Notes: generated by a model from the letters alone, not told the origin. DNA of 64,000 nt from Pseudomonas sp. 8AS (GCF_902506505.1 NZ_LR733406.1:992001-1056000), one strand, 5' to 3'; positions 9,296 through 18,476 are shown, counted from the stretch's first letter. Program-made: numbers and translations.

Positions 9296-10093
9296 TCACA
9301 GGGAGAAGTCCAGCGGCAGGCGGCGCGGCACGAACTGGCCGTGGCCCGGCTGCTCGGCGTCGCGCAGGGTGCGCCAGGTGTAGTCGAGGGCCGAGCGCAC
9401 GGCGCTGATCACTTCCTCGCCGAGGGCCAGGCGCCCGGCCAGGGTGCTGGCCAGGGTGCAGCCGGAACCGTGGTAGCTGCCCGGCAGGCGCGCGCAGGTG
9501 AAGTCGTGGCGGCTGCCGTCGCGGCCGTACAGGCGGTTGTGGATTTCCGTTTCGTCGCCATGGCCGCCGGTGATCAGCAGGTACTGGCAGAACGGCAGCA
9601 GCTTCTCGGCGCACTGGTCGGCGGAGCCGTCCGGCAGTTCGGCGAGGATGCGCGCTTCCGGCAGGTTCGGCGTGGCGATGGCGGCGACCGGCAGCAGGCG
9701 CTCGCGCATGGCGTAGCCGACGTCGTCCTTGCCCAGCGAGCCGCCACCGCCGGCGCGCAGCACCGGGTCGCAGACCAGCGGGATGCAGGGCAGCCGCTGC
9801 ATGATCTCGACCACGGTGTCGACCATCTGCACCGAGCCGAGCATGCCCAGCTTGACTGCGGCTACCGGCAGGTCGGCGATGATCGCGTGGGCCTGGGCCA
9901 GCACCCATTCGCGGTCGAGTACGCGGAAGTCGCTGACGTTGACCGTGTCCTGCACGGTCAGCGCGGTGACGGCGGGAGCGGCGTGACAGCCCTGGGCGAG
10001 CAGGGCTTCGATGTCCGCCTGCAGGCCGGCACCACCACTGGGGTCATGGCCGGACAGACAGAGGACGACGGGGCGGGAGTTATGTCTGTTCAT
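9296..10093 (-). CDS. thiD: Hydroxymethylpyrimidine/phosphomethylpyrimidine kinase
   Basis: ThiD phosphorylates HMP and HMP phosphate. Ribokinase-fold motifs are visible: CLSGHDPSGGAGLQADI near the N-terminus, CDPVLRAGGGGSL in the middle, and GSGCTLASTLAGRLALG with the anion-hole and catalytic Asp region near the C-terminus. An in-frame start at 10138 exists, but the ATG at 10093 gives the usual 265 residues. It is the first gene of thiD-thiE-hemL, divergent from ladS across 201 bases that must hold both promoters. Confidence 0.97.
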   Translation of the reverse strand: MNRHNSRPVVLCLSGHDPSGGAGLQADIEALLAQGCHAAPAVTALTVQDTVNVSDFRVLDREWVLAQAHAIIADLPVAAVKLGMLGSVQMVDTVVEIMQRLPCIPLVCDPVLRAGGGGSLGKDDVGYAMRERLLPVAAIATPNLPEARILAELPDGSADQCAEKLLPFCQYLLITGGHGDETEIHNRLYGRDGSRHDFTCARLPGSYHGSGCTLASTLAGRLALGEEVISAVRSALDYTWRTLRDAEQPGHGQFVPRRLPLDFSL

Positions 10094-10294
10094 GGCGCGC
10101 GAGCTTACCACCAAACCCGTGCTCCCGCCCCGTGGCATCGACCCGGCGGCGCACGAGCGACTGCCGCGCTTGCAACCTGACTTCTCAGTTATGTATGCGG
10201 GCTGCTAGAGTGCGCCACACTCAATCATTGCGTGCCTGGGAGGCGCCTGCGGGCCGGCTGGCCTGGGCGTCGTCGCGGGCTCTGGCGGAGCGGC

Positions 10295-12697
10295 ATGCGC
10301 TGCATTTTCCTCTGGCTCCTATGCCTGCTGCCGGCCTTGGCCGGTGCTGTCGAGTTCGACGAAGACACCCGGCGCCTGCCGCTCGGTGCGGTGATGCACG
10401 TGTTCGAGGATGTGCGCGGCGACGCCAGCATCGCCGAGATCAGCTCGCCGGCCCTGCAGGGCAGCTTCCGCCAGCACCGGCAGGCGGTGCTGAATGCCGG
10501 CTACTCGCGCTCGGTGTTCTGGTTGCGCCTCGACCTGCAGTACCGGCCGCGCCAGCCCGGCAAGGCGCAGCCCTGGTACCTGGAGCTGGCCTACCCGCCG
10601 CTGGATCACCTGGATCTCTACGTGCCCGATGGCGCCGCCGGCTATCGCCTGGCTCAGCGCACCGGTGACGCCCTGCCGTTCGCCAGCCGGCAGATCAAGC
10701 AGAACAACTACCTGTTCGCCCTCGATCTGCCGCCGGGGCAGACCCAGCGCCTCTACCTGCGTCTGGAAAGCCAGGGCTCGATGCAGGCGCCGCTGACCCT
10801 GTGGTCGCCGCAGGCCTACCTGGAAGAACAGCCCAAGCGCATCTACGTGCTCGGCATCATCTACGGCGTGCTGCTGGTGATGCTGATCTACAACCTGTTC
10901 ATCTTCTTGAGCGTCAGGGATACCAGCTACCTCTATTACATCTTCTATATCGGTTCCTTCGGCCTCTACCAGGTCTCGGTCAACGGCGCCGGTATCGAGT
11001 ACTTCTGGCCGAACAATCCCTGGTGGGCGAACGCCGCCACGCCGTTCCTGATCGGCTCGGCGGCGCTGTTCGGCTGCCAGTTCGCCCGCAGCTTCCTGCA
11101 TACCGCCGAGCACAGCCCCTGGGTCGACCGCGCCCTGCTGCTGATGATGGCCTGCGGCGCCCTGGTCATGACCCTGGCGCTCACCGCCAGCTACGCCCTG
11201 GCGCTGCGCATGGCGACCTACCTGGCGCTGGGCTTCACCGTGGTGATCTTCAGCGCCGCGATCCTCGCCTGGGTGCGCGGCATGCGCGTGGCGCGCTACT
11301 TCATCTTCGCCTGGAGCGCCTTCCTGCTCGGCGGCCTGGTCAACACCCTGATGGTGCTGGGCTACCTGCCCAACCTGTTCCTCACCATGTATGCCAGCCA
11401 GATCGGCTCGGCGCTGGAGGTCGGCCTGCTGTCCCTGGCCCTGGCCGACCGCATCAATGCGATGAAGGAGGAGCGCGCGCGCATCCTCCAAGGGTCCGGC
11501 CGCGAGCTGGAAGTCCTCAACCGCGAGCTGGCCACCAGCAACCGGCTGAAGGACGAGTTCCTCGCCACCGTGACCCACGAACTGCGCACGCCGATGAACG
11601 GGGTGATCGGCTCGCTGGAACTGATGCAGACCCTCAAGCTGGACGTGGAGCTGGAGCAGTACCAGAAGACCGCCGCCAGCTCGGCGCGCGACATGATGCG
11701 CATGGTGGGCGACATCCTCGCCCTCACCGAGCTGCAGGCCGGCAAGCTCTACCCGCGGCGCGAACCGTTCAGCCTGCGCGGCCTGCTCGACGGCCTGCGT
11801 GCGCAGTATTCGCCGCGCGCCACGGAGAAGGGCCTGGCTTTCCTCGTCGAGCTCGACGACAGCCTGCCCGACACCCTCGAGGGCGATGCCGGCAAGCTGG
11901 CGCAGAGCCTCGGCTACCTGCTCGACAACGCGATCAAGTTCACCCACCAGGGCGGCGTGACCCTGCGCGTCACCGCGGCCGGGCCGCTGGCGGCGAGCAT
12001 GCCGCTGCGCATCGAGGTGGTCGACAGCGGCATCGGCTTCACCACGCCGGCCGAGGGCAACCTGTACCAGCGCTTCCTCCAGCTGGACGGCTCGATGACC
12101 CGCCAGTACGGCGGGCTGGGCATCGGCCTGGCGATCTGCCGCAAGCTGGTCGAGTTGCTCGGCGGCAGCCTGCAGCACCGCTCGCTGCCGGGCCAGGGCA
12201 GCGTCTTCGAGCTGAACCTGCAGCTCAGCCTGCCGGTGCAGAGTCACGAACAGGTCGCCACGCGCCGGCCGGGCGGCGGCCAGCCCCTGCGCCGTCCGGA
12301 ACAGTGCCGGGTGCTGGTGGTCGAGGACAATGCGATCAACCAGCTGGTCACCCGCGGCATGCTGCTCAAGCTCGGCTACCGCGTGCGCACCGCCGACAAC
12401 GGCGCCGAGGCGCTGGAGTACCTGCGCAGCGAGGCGGTCGACGCGGTGCTGCTCGACTGCCAGATGCCGGTGATGGACGGCTTCGCCACCTGCCGCGCGT
12501 TGCGTGCCCTGCCGGGCTGCGCCGAGCTGCCGGTGCTGGCGATCACCGCCCACAGCCACAGCGGCGACCGCGAGCGCTGCCTGGCCGCCGGCATGAGCGA
12601 CTACCTGGCCAAGCCGGTGAAGTTCGTCGAGCTGCAGAGCCTGCTGCACGACTGGGTGCTGTGCCGGGCGCAGGTAGATGCGCCGCCGGTCGCCTGA
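10295..12697 (+). CDS. ladS: Hybrid sensor histidine kinase LadS
   Basis: The 800-residue protein has a signal peptide (MRCIFLWLLCLLPALAGA), a 7TMR-DISM extracellular domain at about 25-165, a seven-helix membrane region at about 185-390, a HisKA domain with phospho-acceptor His428 in THELRTPMNG, a HATPase domain, and a C-terminal receiver with Asp721 in LLDCQMPVMDG. This architecture, length and position beside thiD match LadS, which in P. aeruginosa feeds the GacS/GacA-RsmYZ pathway, responds to calcium and promotes biofilm over acute virulence traits. The ATG at 10295 is chosen over an upstream in-frame start because it begins the signal peptide and follows GGAG. Confidence 0.92.
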   Translation: MRCIFLWLLCLLPALAGAVEFDEDTRRLPLGAVMHVFEDVRGDASIAEISSPALQGSFRQHRQAVLNAGYSRSVFWLRLDLQYRPRQPGKAQPWYLELAYPPLDHLDLYVPDGAAGYRLAQRTGDALPFASRQIKQNNYLFALDLPPGQTQRLYLRLESQGSMQAPLTLWSPQAYLEEQPKRIYVLGIIYGVLLVMLIYNLFIFLSVRDTSYLYYIFYIGSFGLYQVSVNGAGIEYFWPNNPWWANAATPFLIGSAALFGCQFARSFLHTAEHSPWVDRALLLMMACGALVMTLALTASYALALRMATYLALGFTVVIFSAAILAWVRGMRVARYFIFAWSAFLLGGLVNTLMVLGYLPNLFLTMYASQIGSALEVGLLSLALADRINAMKEERARILQGSGRELEVLNRELATSNRLKDEFLATVTHELRTPMNGVIGSLELMQTLKLDVELEQYQKTAASSARDMMRMVGDILALTELQAGKLYPRREPFSLRGLLDGLRAQYSPRATEKGLAFLVELDDSLPDTLEGDAGKLAQSLGYLLDNAIKFTHQGGVTLRVTAAGPLAASMPLRIEVVDSGIGFTTPAEGNLYQRFLQLDGSMTRQYGGLGIGLAICRKLVELLGGSLQHRSLPGQGSVFELNLQLSLPVQSHEQVATRRPGGGQPLRRPEQCRVLVVEDNAINQLVTRGMLLKLGYRVRTADNGAEALEYLRSEAVDAVLLDCQMPVMDGFATCRALRALPGCAELPVLAITAHSHSGDRERCLAAGMSDYLAKPVKFVELQSLLHDWVLCRAQVDAPPVA

Positions 12698-12758
12698 GTC
12701 GCGCGCAGTAGGATTTTTCGGCGCATTTTTGGCTGAAGTGCCGCCTTCTCTCAAGATC

Positions 12759-12772
12759 TGAATCGTGATTCA
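12759..12772. promoter_or_regulatory. Putative TetR operator palindrome
   Basis: TGAATC-GT-GATTCA is a perfect 6+6 dyad about 33 bases before the TetR gene start. Two further GGATTCA copies follow at roughly 12780 and 12793, so GATTCA occurs three times within 40 bases. Autoregulation by the adjacent TetR protein is the simplest reading. This is inference from position and symmetry only. Confidence 0.5.
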
Positions 12773-12804
12773 CTGAGCTGGATTCATGAACAAGGATTCA
12801 GCTC

Positions 12805-13440
12805 ATGAGCTATCGAGTGACCGCGGCCCGCCTCGACCGTGACCAGGCAATGCGCGAGCGCATCCTCGCCTGCGCCCTGGCGCGGGTCAGCGAAGGCGGC
12901 TTCGCTGCATTGACCATGCAGGCCCTGGCTGCCGATGCCGGGGTGGCCACTGGCAGCCTGTACCGCCACTTCAGCGGCAAGGGCGAACTGGCCGCGGAAG
13001 TCTTCAGCAAGGCCTGCCGCATCGAGGTCGAGGTGCTCGGCGAGATCCTCCGCGGCCCCGGCACGCCGACCCAGCGCCTGGCCGCCGGCCTCGAACAGTT
13101 CGCCGCCCGCGCCTGGCACAGCCGGCGCCTGGCCTTCGCCCTGATCGCCGAACCGGTCGAGCCGGAAGTCGACGAGCAGCGCCTGCTGTTCCGCGAGGCC
13201 TATGCCGAGCTGTTCATCGAGCTGCTCGCCGAGGGCGTGCGCTGCGGCGAGTTCCGCGTGGCGCAGCTCGGCCTCAGCGCCGCCTGCCTGGTCGGCGCCA
13301 TCGCCGAAGCCCTGGTCGGCCCGCTCTCGCCACCGGCCCGTGCCGCCCGCGCCGCCGGCCTGCCGACCCTGGAGCTGACCCGCGTCAGCCAAGCCCTGAT
13401 CACCTTCTGCCTGCGCGCCGTCGGCGCCCCGGAGTCCTGA
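12805..13440 (+). CDS. TetR-family transcriptional regulator
   Basis: This 211-residue regulator has an N-terminal TetR helix-turn-helix at about residues 12-58 (ILACALARVSEGGFAALTMQALAADAGVATGSLYRHFSGKGELAAEV) and a variable ligand domain. It ends one base before the acyl-CoA dehydrogenase gene, so the two are surely co-transcribed. The palindrome upstream suggests it represses its own operon. The ligand is probably an acyl-CoA or fatty acid, judged from the partner gene; that is inference. Confidence 0.88.
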   Translation: MSYRVTAARLDRDQAMRERILACALARVSEGGFAALTMQALAADAGVATGSLYRHFSGKGELAAEVFSKACRIEVEVLGEILRGPGTPTQRLAAGLEQFAARAWHSRRLAFALIAEPVEPEVDEQRLLFREAYAELFIELLAEGVRCGEFRVAQLGLSAACLVGAIAEALVGPLSPPARAARAAGLPTLELTRVSQALITFCLRAVGAPES

Positions 13441-13441
13441 T

Positions 13442-15091
13442 ATGTCCCTGCAGCAGTTCGCCGAAACCCACGAAGTGTTCAACCAGGTGCCGCCCCTGGA
13501 TGGCGCCAACCTCTATCGCGTCGACCTGCCCCTGCAGGAGTGGATCCGCCGCTTCGGCGGCGGCTGGGCCGAGGACCGCCTGGATGCCTACGGCGCCCTG
13601 GCCGGCGGGCCGCTGATGGCGGCCGGCTTCCTCGCCAACGAGAACAAGCCGGTGTTCAAGAGCCACGACCGCTACGGCCACCGCATCGACCTGGTGGAAT
13701 TCCACCCCGCCTACCACGAGCTGATGCGCACGGCGATCGAGCACGGCCTGCCGTCGCTGCCCTGGACCGACCCGCGCGCCGGTGCCCATGTCGCCCGTGC
13801 CGGGCTGACCTACCTGCACAGCCAGGCCGAGGCCGCCAGCGGCTGCCCGCTGACCATGACCTTCGCCGCAGTGCCGGCGCTCAAGCTGCAGCCGGACATC
13901 GCCGAGACCTGGCTGCCGAAGGTCCTCGCTACCCAATACGACCCGCGCAACGTGCCGATGGCGCAGAAGGCCGGCGTCACCATCGGCATGGCGATGACCG
14001 AGAAGCAGGGCGGCACCGATGTGCGCGCCAACACCACCCGCGCCCATGCCGTGGGGGCCGGTGGCCCGGGCCAGGCCTACGAACTGGTCGGGCACAAGTG
14101 GTTCTGCTCGGCGCCGATGTGCGATGCCTTCCTCACCCTGGCCTACACCGACAAGGGCCTGACCTGCTTCCTGCTGCCGCGCCACCGCCCGGACGGCACG
14201 CGCAACCAGTTCTACGTGCAGCGGCTGAAGAACAAGCTGGGCAACTGGGCCAACGCCTCCAGCGAGGTGGAATTCCGTGGCGCCCTGGCCTGGATGGTCG
14301 GCGAGGAGGGCCGCGGCGTGCCGACCATCATCGAGATGGTGGCGCTGACCCGCTTCGACTGCATGGTCGGCTCCAGCAGCCTGATGCGCCAGGCCCTGAG
14401 CCAGGCCGCGCACCACTGCGCCTACCGCCAGGTCGGCGGCCGCGTGCTGGCCGAGCAGCCGCTGATGCAGAACGTGCTGGCCGACCTGGCCCTGGAAAGC
14501 GAGGCGGCGCTGGCCCTGACCCTGCGCATGGGCCGCGCCCTGGACCACCCGCACGACGCGCAGGAGGCGAAGTTCGCCCGCCTGGTCACCGCCATCGGCA
14601 AGTACTGGATCTGCAAGCGCGCGCCGGCCATGATCAACGAGGCCGCCGAATGCATGGGCGGCGCCGGCTACGTCGAGGACACCATCCTCCCAAGGCTGTA
14701 CCGCGAGGCGCCGGTCAACTCCACCTGGGAAGGCTCGGGCAACGTGCAGTGCCTGGATGTGCTGCGTGCGCTGTCCAAGGAGCCGGGCGTGCTCGACGCG
14801 CTGTTCGCCGAGCTCGGCGACGGCCACGGCGATGCCCGGCTGAAAGCCCATATCGCGCAATTGCAGGCGGCCTTCCGCGACACCGGCGACATCCAGTACC
14901 GCGCCCGCCAGCTGACCGAGGACGTGGCCGTGGCCCTGCAGGCCAAGCTGCTGCTGGAGGCCGGCAATGCCACGGTGAGCGACGCCTTCATCGCCAGCCG
15001 CCTGGGCGGCGGCGGACGGGTCTACGGCACCCTGCCGCGCGGCGTGGATGCTCCGGCGCTGGTGGCGCGCAGCACGCCGCATCTGGTCTAA
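13442..15091 (+). CDS. AidB-like acyl-CoA dehydrogenase
   Basis: The 549-residue flavoprotein belongs to the AidB subgroup of acyl-CoA dehydrogenases, which carries an extra N-terminal region. Visible segments are EKQGGTDVRANTT (flavin loop), GHKWFCSAPMCDAFLTLAYT, ECMGGAGYVEDT and STWEGSGNVQCLDVLRAL, the last being typical of AidB. E. coli AidB protects DNA during alkylation stress and has weak isovaleryl-CoA dehydrogenase activity. Here the gene is directly controlled by a TetR neighbour, which fits acyl-CoA metabolism as well. The physiological substrate is open. Confidence 0.88.
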   Translation: MSLQQFAETHEVFNQVPPLDGANLYRVDLPLQEWIRRFGGGWAEDRLDAYGALAGGPLMAAGFLANENKPVFKSHDRYGHRIDLVEFHPAYHELMRTAIEHGLPSLPWTDPRAGAHVARAGLTYLHSQAEAASGCPLTMTFAAVPALKLQPDIAETWLPKVLATQYDPRNVPMAQKAGVTIGMAMTEKQGGTDVRANTTRAHAVGAGGPGQAYELVGHKWFCSAPMCDAFLTLAYTDKGLTCFLLPRHRPDGTRNQFYVQRLKNKLGNWANASSEVEFRGALAWMVGEEGRGVPTIIEMVALTRFDCMVGSSSLMRQALSQAAHHCAYRQVGGRVLAEQPLMQNVLADLALESEAALALTLRMGRALDHPHDAQEAKFARLVTAIGKYWICKRAPAMINEAAECMGGAGYVEDTILPRLYREAPVNSTWEGSGNVQCLDVLRALSKEPGVLDALFAELGDGHGDARLKAHIAQLQAAFRDTGDIQYRARQLTEDVAVALQAKLLLEAGNATVSDAFIASRLGGGGRVYGTLPRGVDAPALVARSTPHLV

Positions 15092-15202
15092 GCAGCCGGC
15101 TGCCGCTGCCGCCATACCCGCCGCCTGGAGCATCGCCCGGCTGGCGGGCGGTGGCGGCAAAGGCGCAAGATAGGGCGGTATTTCCAGTCAGGAAGCTGCC
15201 CC

Positions 15203-16678
15203 GTGACCGTTATTTCGCCCGCCGGATTCGTCATCGTCGCCACCGCCGAGGAGGCCGTCGAGCGCCTCGCGGCCCTGCATCGCCAGGCCACCGAGGCGCT
15301 GAGCCAGGCACTGAAGAACTACCTCAAGGAACGCACCCAGCCCAGCGCCGGCCAGCGCGCCCTGTTCCGCTACCCGGAACTGCGCCTGACCTATCACTGC
15401 CAGGGCGAGGTGCCGAGCACCGTGCGCGCCTACGCCAAGGTGCAGCTGCCCGGCACCTACCGGGTCAGCGTGACCCACCCGGATGCGTTTCGCGGCTACC
15501 TGCTCGATCAGTTGCGCCCGCTGATGGACGACTTCACCGTCACCGTCGAGGTCGGCCTCAGCCAGCAGAACATTCCCTATCCCTACGTGGTCGAGCAGGG
15601 CGACGAGCTGGCCGGCTCCGGGGTGAGCGCCGCCGAGCTGGCGCGGGTGTTTCCCAGCACCGACCTGTCCGCCGCCACCGACTCGGTGGCCGACGGCCTG
15701 TTCGACTGGGGCGACAGCAGCGACCTGCCGCTGGCGCTGTTCGACGCGGCGCGCACCGACTTCTCCCTCAAGCGCATCCAGCACTACACCGGCAGCGACT
15801 GGCGTCACGTGCAGCCGTGGATCCTGCTGACCAACTACCACCGCTATGTCGACCAGTTCATCCGCCACGGCCTGGAGCGCCTGCGCGACGACCCGCGCTT
15901 CGTGCGCATGGTGCTGCCGGGCAACGTGATCATCGAGCGCGGCACCAGCGAGGACGATGCCCAGGCCGTGGCCGACGCGGTGGTCTGGCACCGCTACCAG
16001 ATGCCGGCCTACCACCTGATCGCCGCCGACGGCCACGGCATCACCCTGGTCAATATCGGCGTCGGCCCGTCCAACGCGAAGAACATCACCGACCACCTGG
16101 CCGTGCTGCGCCCGCACTGCTGGCTGATGATCGGCCACTGCGGCGGCCTGCGCCAATCGCAGACCATCGGCGACTACGTGCTGGCCCACGCCTATATGCG
16201 CCGGGACGGAATACTGGACCGGGTGCTGCCGCCGCACATTCCCATCCCGGCCCTGGCCGAGGTGCAGCAGGCCCTGCAGGAAGCGGCCGCCAGCGTCACC
16301 GGCGAGCGTGGCGAGACCCTGAAGAGGCGCCTGCGCACCGGTACCGTGCTGACCTACGACGACCGCAATTGGGAACTGCACTGGGCCCACGAGCGGCCGC
16401 TGATCAACCTGGCCCGGGCGGTGGCGGTAGACATGGAAAGCGGTACCGTCGCCGCCCAGGGTTATCGCCTGCGCGTGCCCTACGGCACCCTGCTGTGCGT
16501 ATCGGACAAGCCGCTGCACAGCGAGATGAAGCTGCCCGGCTCGGCCAGCGGCTTCTACCAGCGTGCGGTCAGCCAGCACCTGTCGATCGGCATCGCCGCC
16601 CTCGACCTGCTGCGCTGCCAGCTCGACTCGCTGCACTCGCGCAAGCTGCGCAGCTTCGACGAGCCGCCGTTCCGCTAG
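15203..16678 (+). CDS. amn: AMP nucleosidase
   Basis: Amn splits AMP into adenine and ribose 5-phosphate. The 491-residue protein has the N-terminal AMP nucleosidase domain (LTYHCQGEVPSTVRAYAKVQLPG region) and a C-terminal phosphorylase-fold domain with NIGVGPSNAKNITDHLAVLRP, MIGHCGGLRQSQTIGDYVLAHAYMR and VDMESGTVAAQGYRLRVPYGTLL. Translation begins at a GTG at 15203. Length agrees with proteobacterial Amn. It is alone on its strand, 111 bases after the dehydrogenase. Confidence 0.95.
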   Translation: MTVISPAGFVIVATAEEAVERLAALHRQATEALSQALKNYLKERTQPSAGQRALFRYPELRLTYHCQGEVPSTVRAYAKVQLPGTYRVSVTHPDAFRGYLLDQLRPLMDDFTVTVEVGLSQQNIPYPYVVEQGDELAGSGVSAAELARVFPSTDLSAATDSVADGLFDWGDSSDLPLALFDAARTDFSLKRIQHYTGSDWRHVQPWILLTNYHRYVDQFIRHGLERLRDDPRFVRMVLPGNVIIERGTSEDDAQAVADAVVWHRYQMPAYHLIAADGHGITLVNIGVGPSNAKNITDHLAVLRPHCWLMIGHCGGLRQSQTIGDYVLAHAYMRRDGILDRVLPPHIPIPALAEVQQALQEAAASVTGERGETLKRRLRTGTVLTYDDRNWELHWAHERPLINLARAVAVDMESGTVAAQGYRLRVPYGTLLCVSDKPLHSEMKLPGSASGFYQRAVSQHLSIGIAALDLLRCQLDSLHSRKLRSFDEPPFR

Positions 16679-16735
16679 GGCGTGGCAGCGAATCTGCCGC
16701 AGGCTGTGCGCACCGCAAAACCCGCGCGGGTCCAT

Positions 16736-16752
16736 GGTGCGCACGGTGCACC
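16736..16752. repeat. 17-bp palindromic repeat, copy 1
   Basis: GGTGCGCACGGTGCACC is a near-perfect palindrome. It occurs again with one change at 59982-59998. It lies in the 186-base gap between amn and the GNAT gene, where the two convergent units end. Confidence 0.7.
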
Positions 16753-16786
16753 CCGCGCGACACGCGCCGGGCCTTAGCTGGGTAGG

Positions 16787-16811
16787 ATGGGTTGAGCGTA
16801 GCGATACCCAT
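16787..16811. repeat. REP-like palindrome
   Basis: The 25-base palindrome opens ATGGGTTGAGCG and closes with its complement CGATACCCAT, with one or two mismatches in the stem. It is in the same class as the inverted repeat at 592-652 (shared GGTTGAGCG core) and sits between convergent genes. Confidence 0.65.
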
Positions 16812-16864
16812 GTGGGGCTATTGCGATGGGCCGGCGCGGCAGCCTGAGTACAGGGCCCGCGGCG

Positions 16865-17344
16865 TCAGGCTCTCCCGCGCAGCCGCAGATGCAGCAGGGG
16901 ATACGGCCGGTCGGCGCCGTCCAGCGCTGAACGGCCGATCTGCTCGAAGCCCTGGCTGAGGTAGAAGGCCAGGGCCTGGGGATTCTGTTCATTGACGTCG
17001 ACCAGACGCACGCCGTCGTGCGCGATGGCGTGGCGCAGCAGCGCCTTGCCCAGGCCGCGGCCGTGCTGGTCGGGGTCGACGAAGAGCATCTCCAGCCTGT
17101 CCTCGGCGGTGCCGGAAAAGCCCAGCACCCGGCCGTGCCCGTCGCGCAAGCAGGCCAGGCGCACCAGGTCGAAGTACTGCTCGCACAGCATGCGCTTGTA
17201 GAACTGGATGTCCTCCTCGCCGAGGAAGTGGTGGGTGGCGCGCACCGCCGCTTCCCACACCTGCAGCAGGCGCGGGCGGTCGGTGCCGTCGACCGCGCCC
17301 AGATGCCAGGGCGCGTCGCGGTGCCAGTGGAACAGGCCGCTCAC
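16865..17344 (-). CDS. GNAT-family N-acetyltransferase
   Basis: A short acetyltransferase of 159 residues. The acetyl-CoA motif A is LEMLFVDPDQHGRGLGKALLRHAI, followed by LVDVNEQNPQALAFYLSQGFE, typical of GNAT motif B. It starts at a GTG that overlaps the stop of the alcohol dehydrogenase in a GTGA arrangement, so it is translationally coupled. The frame continues upstream inside the dehydrogenase, but that part is a shadow. Substrate unknown. Confidence 0.85.
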   Translation of the reverse strand: MSGLFHWHRDAPWHLGAVDGTDRPRLLQVWEAAVRATHHFLGEEDIQFYKRMLCEQYFDLVRLACLRDGHGRVLGFSGTAEDRLEMLFVDPDQHGRGLGKALLRHAIAHDGVRLVDVNEQNPQALAFYLSQGFEQIGRSALDGADRPYPLLHLRLRGRA

Positions 17345-18366
17345 CGGCTGGCGTCCAGCACCACCCGGTAGCGCGCCTTGCCCGCACGCAGGTGGTCGAT
17401 GGCGGCATTCACCTGGCTCATCGGGAAGTGCTCGACCTGCGGCAGGATCTGGTGGCGGGCGCAGAATTCGAGCATGGTCTTCATGCTCGCCGGCGAACCC
17501 ACCGGCGAGCCGGACAGGCTGCGCTGGCGCGGAATCAGGTTGAACACGTGCACCGGGATCGCGCTCGGCACGATGCCGACGAAGTGCAGGCGGCCCTTGC
17601 CGGCCAGGGTGCCGATCAGCGCATTCCAGTCCAGGTCGGCGCTGGCGGTGACCAGCAGGAAGTCCAGGCTGCCGGCCATCGCCTTGAGCGCGGCGCTGTC
17701 GGTGGAGGCCACCACCTTGTGCGCGCCCAGGCGCCTGGCCTCGTCCTGCTTGCTCAGCGAGGAGGTGAAGGCGGTGACCTCGCAGCCCCAGGCATTGAGA
17801 AAGCGCAGGGCCAGGTGGCCGAGGCCGCCGATGCCGACCACGCCGACCCGGTCGGTGGGCTTGACGTCGAATTCCAGCAGCGGGGCGAATACCGTGGAGC
17901 CGGCGCAGAACAGCGGGCCGACCAGCGCCGGGTCGAGCCCGTCCGGCAGCGGGATGGTCCAGGCCCAGTGGGCGCGCAGGCGATCGGCGAAACCGCCGTG
18001 GCTGCCGACAATGGTCGGCTGCACCTTGCCGCACAGCTGGTGCGAGCCTTCCATGCACGAGCCGCAGTGCATGCAGCTACCCTTGTACCAGCCGATGCCG
18101 ACCCGCTGGCCGAGCTTGAGGCCGCGCGCCTGCTCGCCCAGGCGGACGATGGTGCCGACCACTTCATGGCCGGGGATGAAGGGGTAGCGGGCATTGCCCC
18201 ACTCGTTGTCGATCATCGACTGATCGGAGTGGCAGATGCCGCAGTATTCCACGGCCACCTCGACTTCTTCGGCGCCCAGCGGGCCCGGGTCGTACTGGTG
18301 GCGTTCGAGGGGCGCGCCGGCGGCGGTGGCGGCCCAGCCGGTGAAAGTGGCGAGTTCGCTGTTCAT
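17341..18366 (-). CDS. Zinc-dependent NAD(P) alcohol dehydrogenase (YahK/CAD type)
   Basis: A medium-chain dehydrogenase of 341 residues. The catalytic zinc site is in YCGICHSDQSMI with GHEVVG following, structural zinc cysteines are in CMHCGSCMEGSHQLC, and the Rossmann motif is VGVVGIGGLGHLALRF. It is closest to the YahK/Ahr aldehyde reductase group, which reduces broad aldehydes with NADPH. Co-transcribed with the GNAT gene through a 4-base overlap. The physiological aldehyde cannot be told from sequence. Confidence 0.92.
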   Translation of the reverse strand: MNSELATFTGWAATAAGAPLERHQYDPGPLGAEEVEVAVEYCGICHSDQSMIDNEWGNARYPFIPGHEVVGTIVRLGEQARGLKLGQRVGIGWYKGSCMHCGSCMEGSHQLCGKVQPTIVGSHGGFADRLRAHWAWTIPLPDGLDPALVGPLFCAGSTVFAPLLEFDVKPTDRVGVVGIGGLGHLALRFLNAWGCEVTAFTSSLSKQDEARRLGAHKVVASTDSAALKAMAGSLDFLLVTASADLDWNALIGTLAGKGRLHFVGIVPSAIPVHVFNLIPRQRSLSGSPVGSPASMKTMLEFCARHQILPQVEHFPMSQVNAAIDHLRAGKARYRVVLDASR

Positions 18367-18470
18367 GGGGCAATCCTTCGGGCAGATGAGTCGACCCGAG
18401 CAGCTTAGTCGTTGTCGACGTCCGCCGGGTGGTCCATCAGCCAGGCTGATGATGCGGGCTACGCCTCGGG

Positions 18471-18476
18471 TAAACT
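18471..18476 (+). promoter_or_regulatory. Possible -10 box of rluE
   Basis: TAAACT followed by GGCGC lies 31 bases before the rluE ATG. The same pattern (GGTAAACT then GCGC) precedes rhlE at 30854. No good -35 is present, so this is a weak call. Confidence 0.35.

Noticed and set aside
10319..12754. Antisense frame of 811 codons opposite ladS
   Set aside because: No domain is visible. It is Gln/Ala/His-rich, as expected from the complement of high-GC coding sequence.
13540..16785. Very long plus-strand frame of 1081 codons over the dehydrogenase and amn genes
   Set aside because: Composition is Arg/Ala/Gly/Pro-rich noise of high-GC third positions and it runs through two well-recognised genes in another frame.
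17345..18058. N-terminal extension of the GNAT gene through the dehydrogenase
   Set aside because: The extension is an off-frame reading of the dehydrogenase. The GTG overlapping its stop is a natural coupled start.
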